Positions 63,496 through 64,000 of a stretch of DNA of 64,000 nucleotides are shown here, in pieces. Position numbers and translations under genes: made by a program. The notes beneath the pieces are model-generated. The model saw only the letters and a program-made list of their open reading frames with translations. It did not search any database and was not told the origin of the DNA. The stretch lies in contig NZ_BLWC01000001.1 in NCBI RefSeq assembly GCF_013167895.1, positions 2,852,001 to 2,916,000 of the forward strand, in the 5' to 3' direction. This DNA comes from Streptomyces fulvorobeus (lineage in GTDB: Bacteria; Actinomycetota; Actinomycetes; Streptomycetales; Streptomycetaceae). Each line of letters starts with the position of its first letter. The first letter of the stretch is position 1.

Positions 63496-64000
63496 TCAGC
63501 TGCTCCAGTGACGGGCGTAAAGGGCGCGAGCTTCGCGAAGATTTGTGACCGTGTTCTCCTCGACGGCATCCAGCGACGGGGCATAGGAATTGTTGGTGTG
63601 GGCCCAGACGAGGTGCACCAGGGCGTAGGCCGCGAGAAACAGGTAATGCGGGTGCGTGTAGGTCTTTATGCTTGCGGCGCTGCTGTAGAAGGGAGAGAAG
63701 GACTCCCCGTGGTACCGCTCGTTGCGAACGGTATAAAGGAGCCCGCAAAGCAGGATACGCATCCGGGCATGAAGCGAGAGGCTGATCTGCGTTTCTGCGA
63801 CGTCCAGGGTTTCTCCGTTCAGGGCCCGGCGGAGCAGCATGGCCCCGCGACGAGCCGTATCAGTGTCCGGGGCGGCATATCTTTTCTCGACGAGAGCGAG
63901 GAAAGCTTCGATTTCTGAGGGCAGAACGTCTCCGACACCGTAGCTTTTTGCTAGCCTCATACGGGCGCGACCGCTACTTTCGACTGGCTCTCGGGTGATG
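63496..64000 (-). CDS. C-terminal part of an unidentified protein with HEPN-like RNxxxH motif (truncated by window edge)
   Basis: Minus-strand frame open to the right edge, ending at 63496; the first ATG in view is at 63960, but no stop precedes it up to 64000. Seen: SLSLHARMRILLCGLLYTVRNERYHGESFSPFYSSAASIKTYTHPHYLFLAAYALVHLVW. RNERYH fits the Rx4H signature of HEPN ribonucleases common in defence and toxin systems. GC bias is lower than in neighbours, consistent with acquired DNA. It lies upstream of the decayed integrase region, probably inside the same element. Function not identified. Confidence 0.55.
   Translation of the reverse strand, partial: ITREPVESSGRARMRLAKSYGVGDVLPSEIEAFLALVEKRYAAPDTDTARRGAMLLRRALNGETLDVAETQISLSLHARMRILLCGLLYTVRNERYHGESFSPFYSSAASIKTYTHPHYLFLAAYALVHLVWAHTNNSYAPSLDAVEENTVTNLREARALYARHWSS

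Overview
The window reads as a core chromosomal segment of a Streptomyces (or very close actinomycete). GC content is very high with strong third-position GC bias, several genes start at GTG or TTG with good Shine-Dalgarno sequences, and the gene set includes bldG and its anti-sigma partner, a WblA-type WhiB protein, a WhiJ-type XRE/ATPase/DUF397 trio, a Crp with the actinomycete sequence, a Lys-tailed topoisomerase I and an MFS-thymidylate kinase fusion. The order from holB-tmk-topA through bldG, tad, acs-nhaA, nth-crp, the ArsA pair, wblA and a class A PBP matches, as far as I remember it, the conserved arm of Streptomyces chromosomes; this was not checked by alignment.

Layout. 1-5,000: end of an aldehyde dehydrogenase, a WhiJ-like regulatory trio carrying a shared promoter motif, a small lipoprotein and a DUF2786 protein. 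5,000-10,400: a polA-like polymerase, two secreted enzymes (intradiol dioxygenase and chymotrypsin-like protease) with the same C-terminal carbohydrate-binding module, a phosphotransferase and tRNA-Thr(CGU). 10,500-26,000: a TAP-type peptidase lipoprotein, then replication and topology genes (holB, tmk fusion, topA), a methyltransferase, a lipoprotein and hppA, which is frameshifted here. 26,100-30,100: the bldG operon and an MrfA-like helicase. 29,750-34,790: a tad/Flp pilus-like operon (tadZ-tadA-tadB-tadC-DUF4244-tadE-Rv3654c-like), densely packed with 1 to 14 base overlaps. 35,000-48,200: HAD phosphatase, degenerate Fic-like protein, CooC-like ATPase, deacetylase lipoprotein, SulP-STAS-carbonic anhydrase fusion, acs, nhaA, holin-like protein and an epoxide hydrolase-like protein. 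48,500-62,500: MarP protease, NUDIX enzymes, nth, crp, MBL hydrolase, RidA, two ArsA-type ATPases, wblA, a PBP, a GatB/YqeY protein and a phosphoesterase. 62,600-64,000: tRNA-Pro(CGG) followed by the decayed end of an integrative element (integrase C-terminus fused to what looks like a replication-initiator fragment) and the end of a protein with a HEPN-like RNxxxH motif.

Two themes deserve attention. First, at least three otherwise intact genes (hppA, a CoA-pyrophosphatase NUDIX gene and the SulP fusion start), plus the integrase remnant, are broken by what looks like loss of one G or C in a GC run. Either the assembly has residual indels or these genes are genuinely mutated. Second, regulation is rich. 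The WhiJ-like trio shares a 16-bp identical promoter element in opposite orientations, a perfect 14-bp palindrome lies between the deacetylase and SulP genes, and perfect GC-rich hairpin terminators of 8 to 17 bp close many transcription units.
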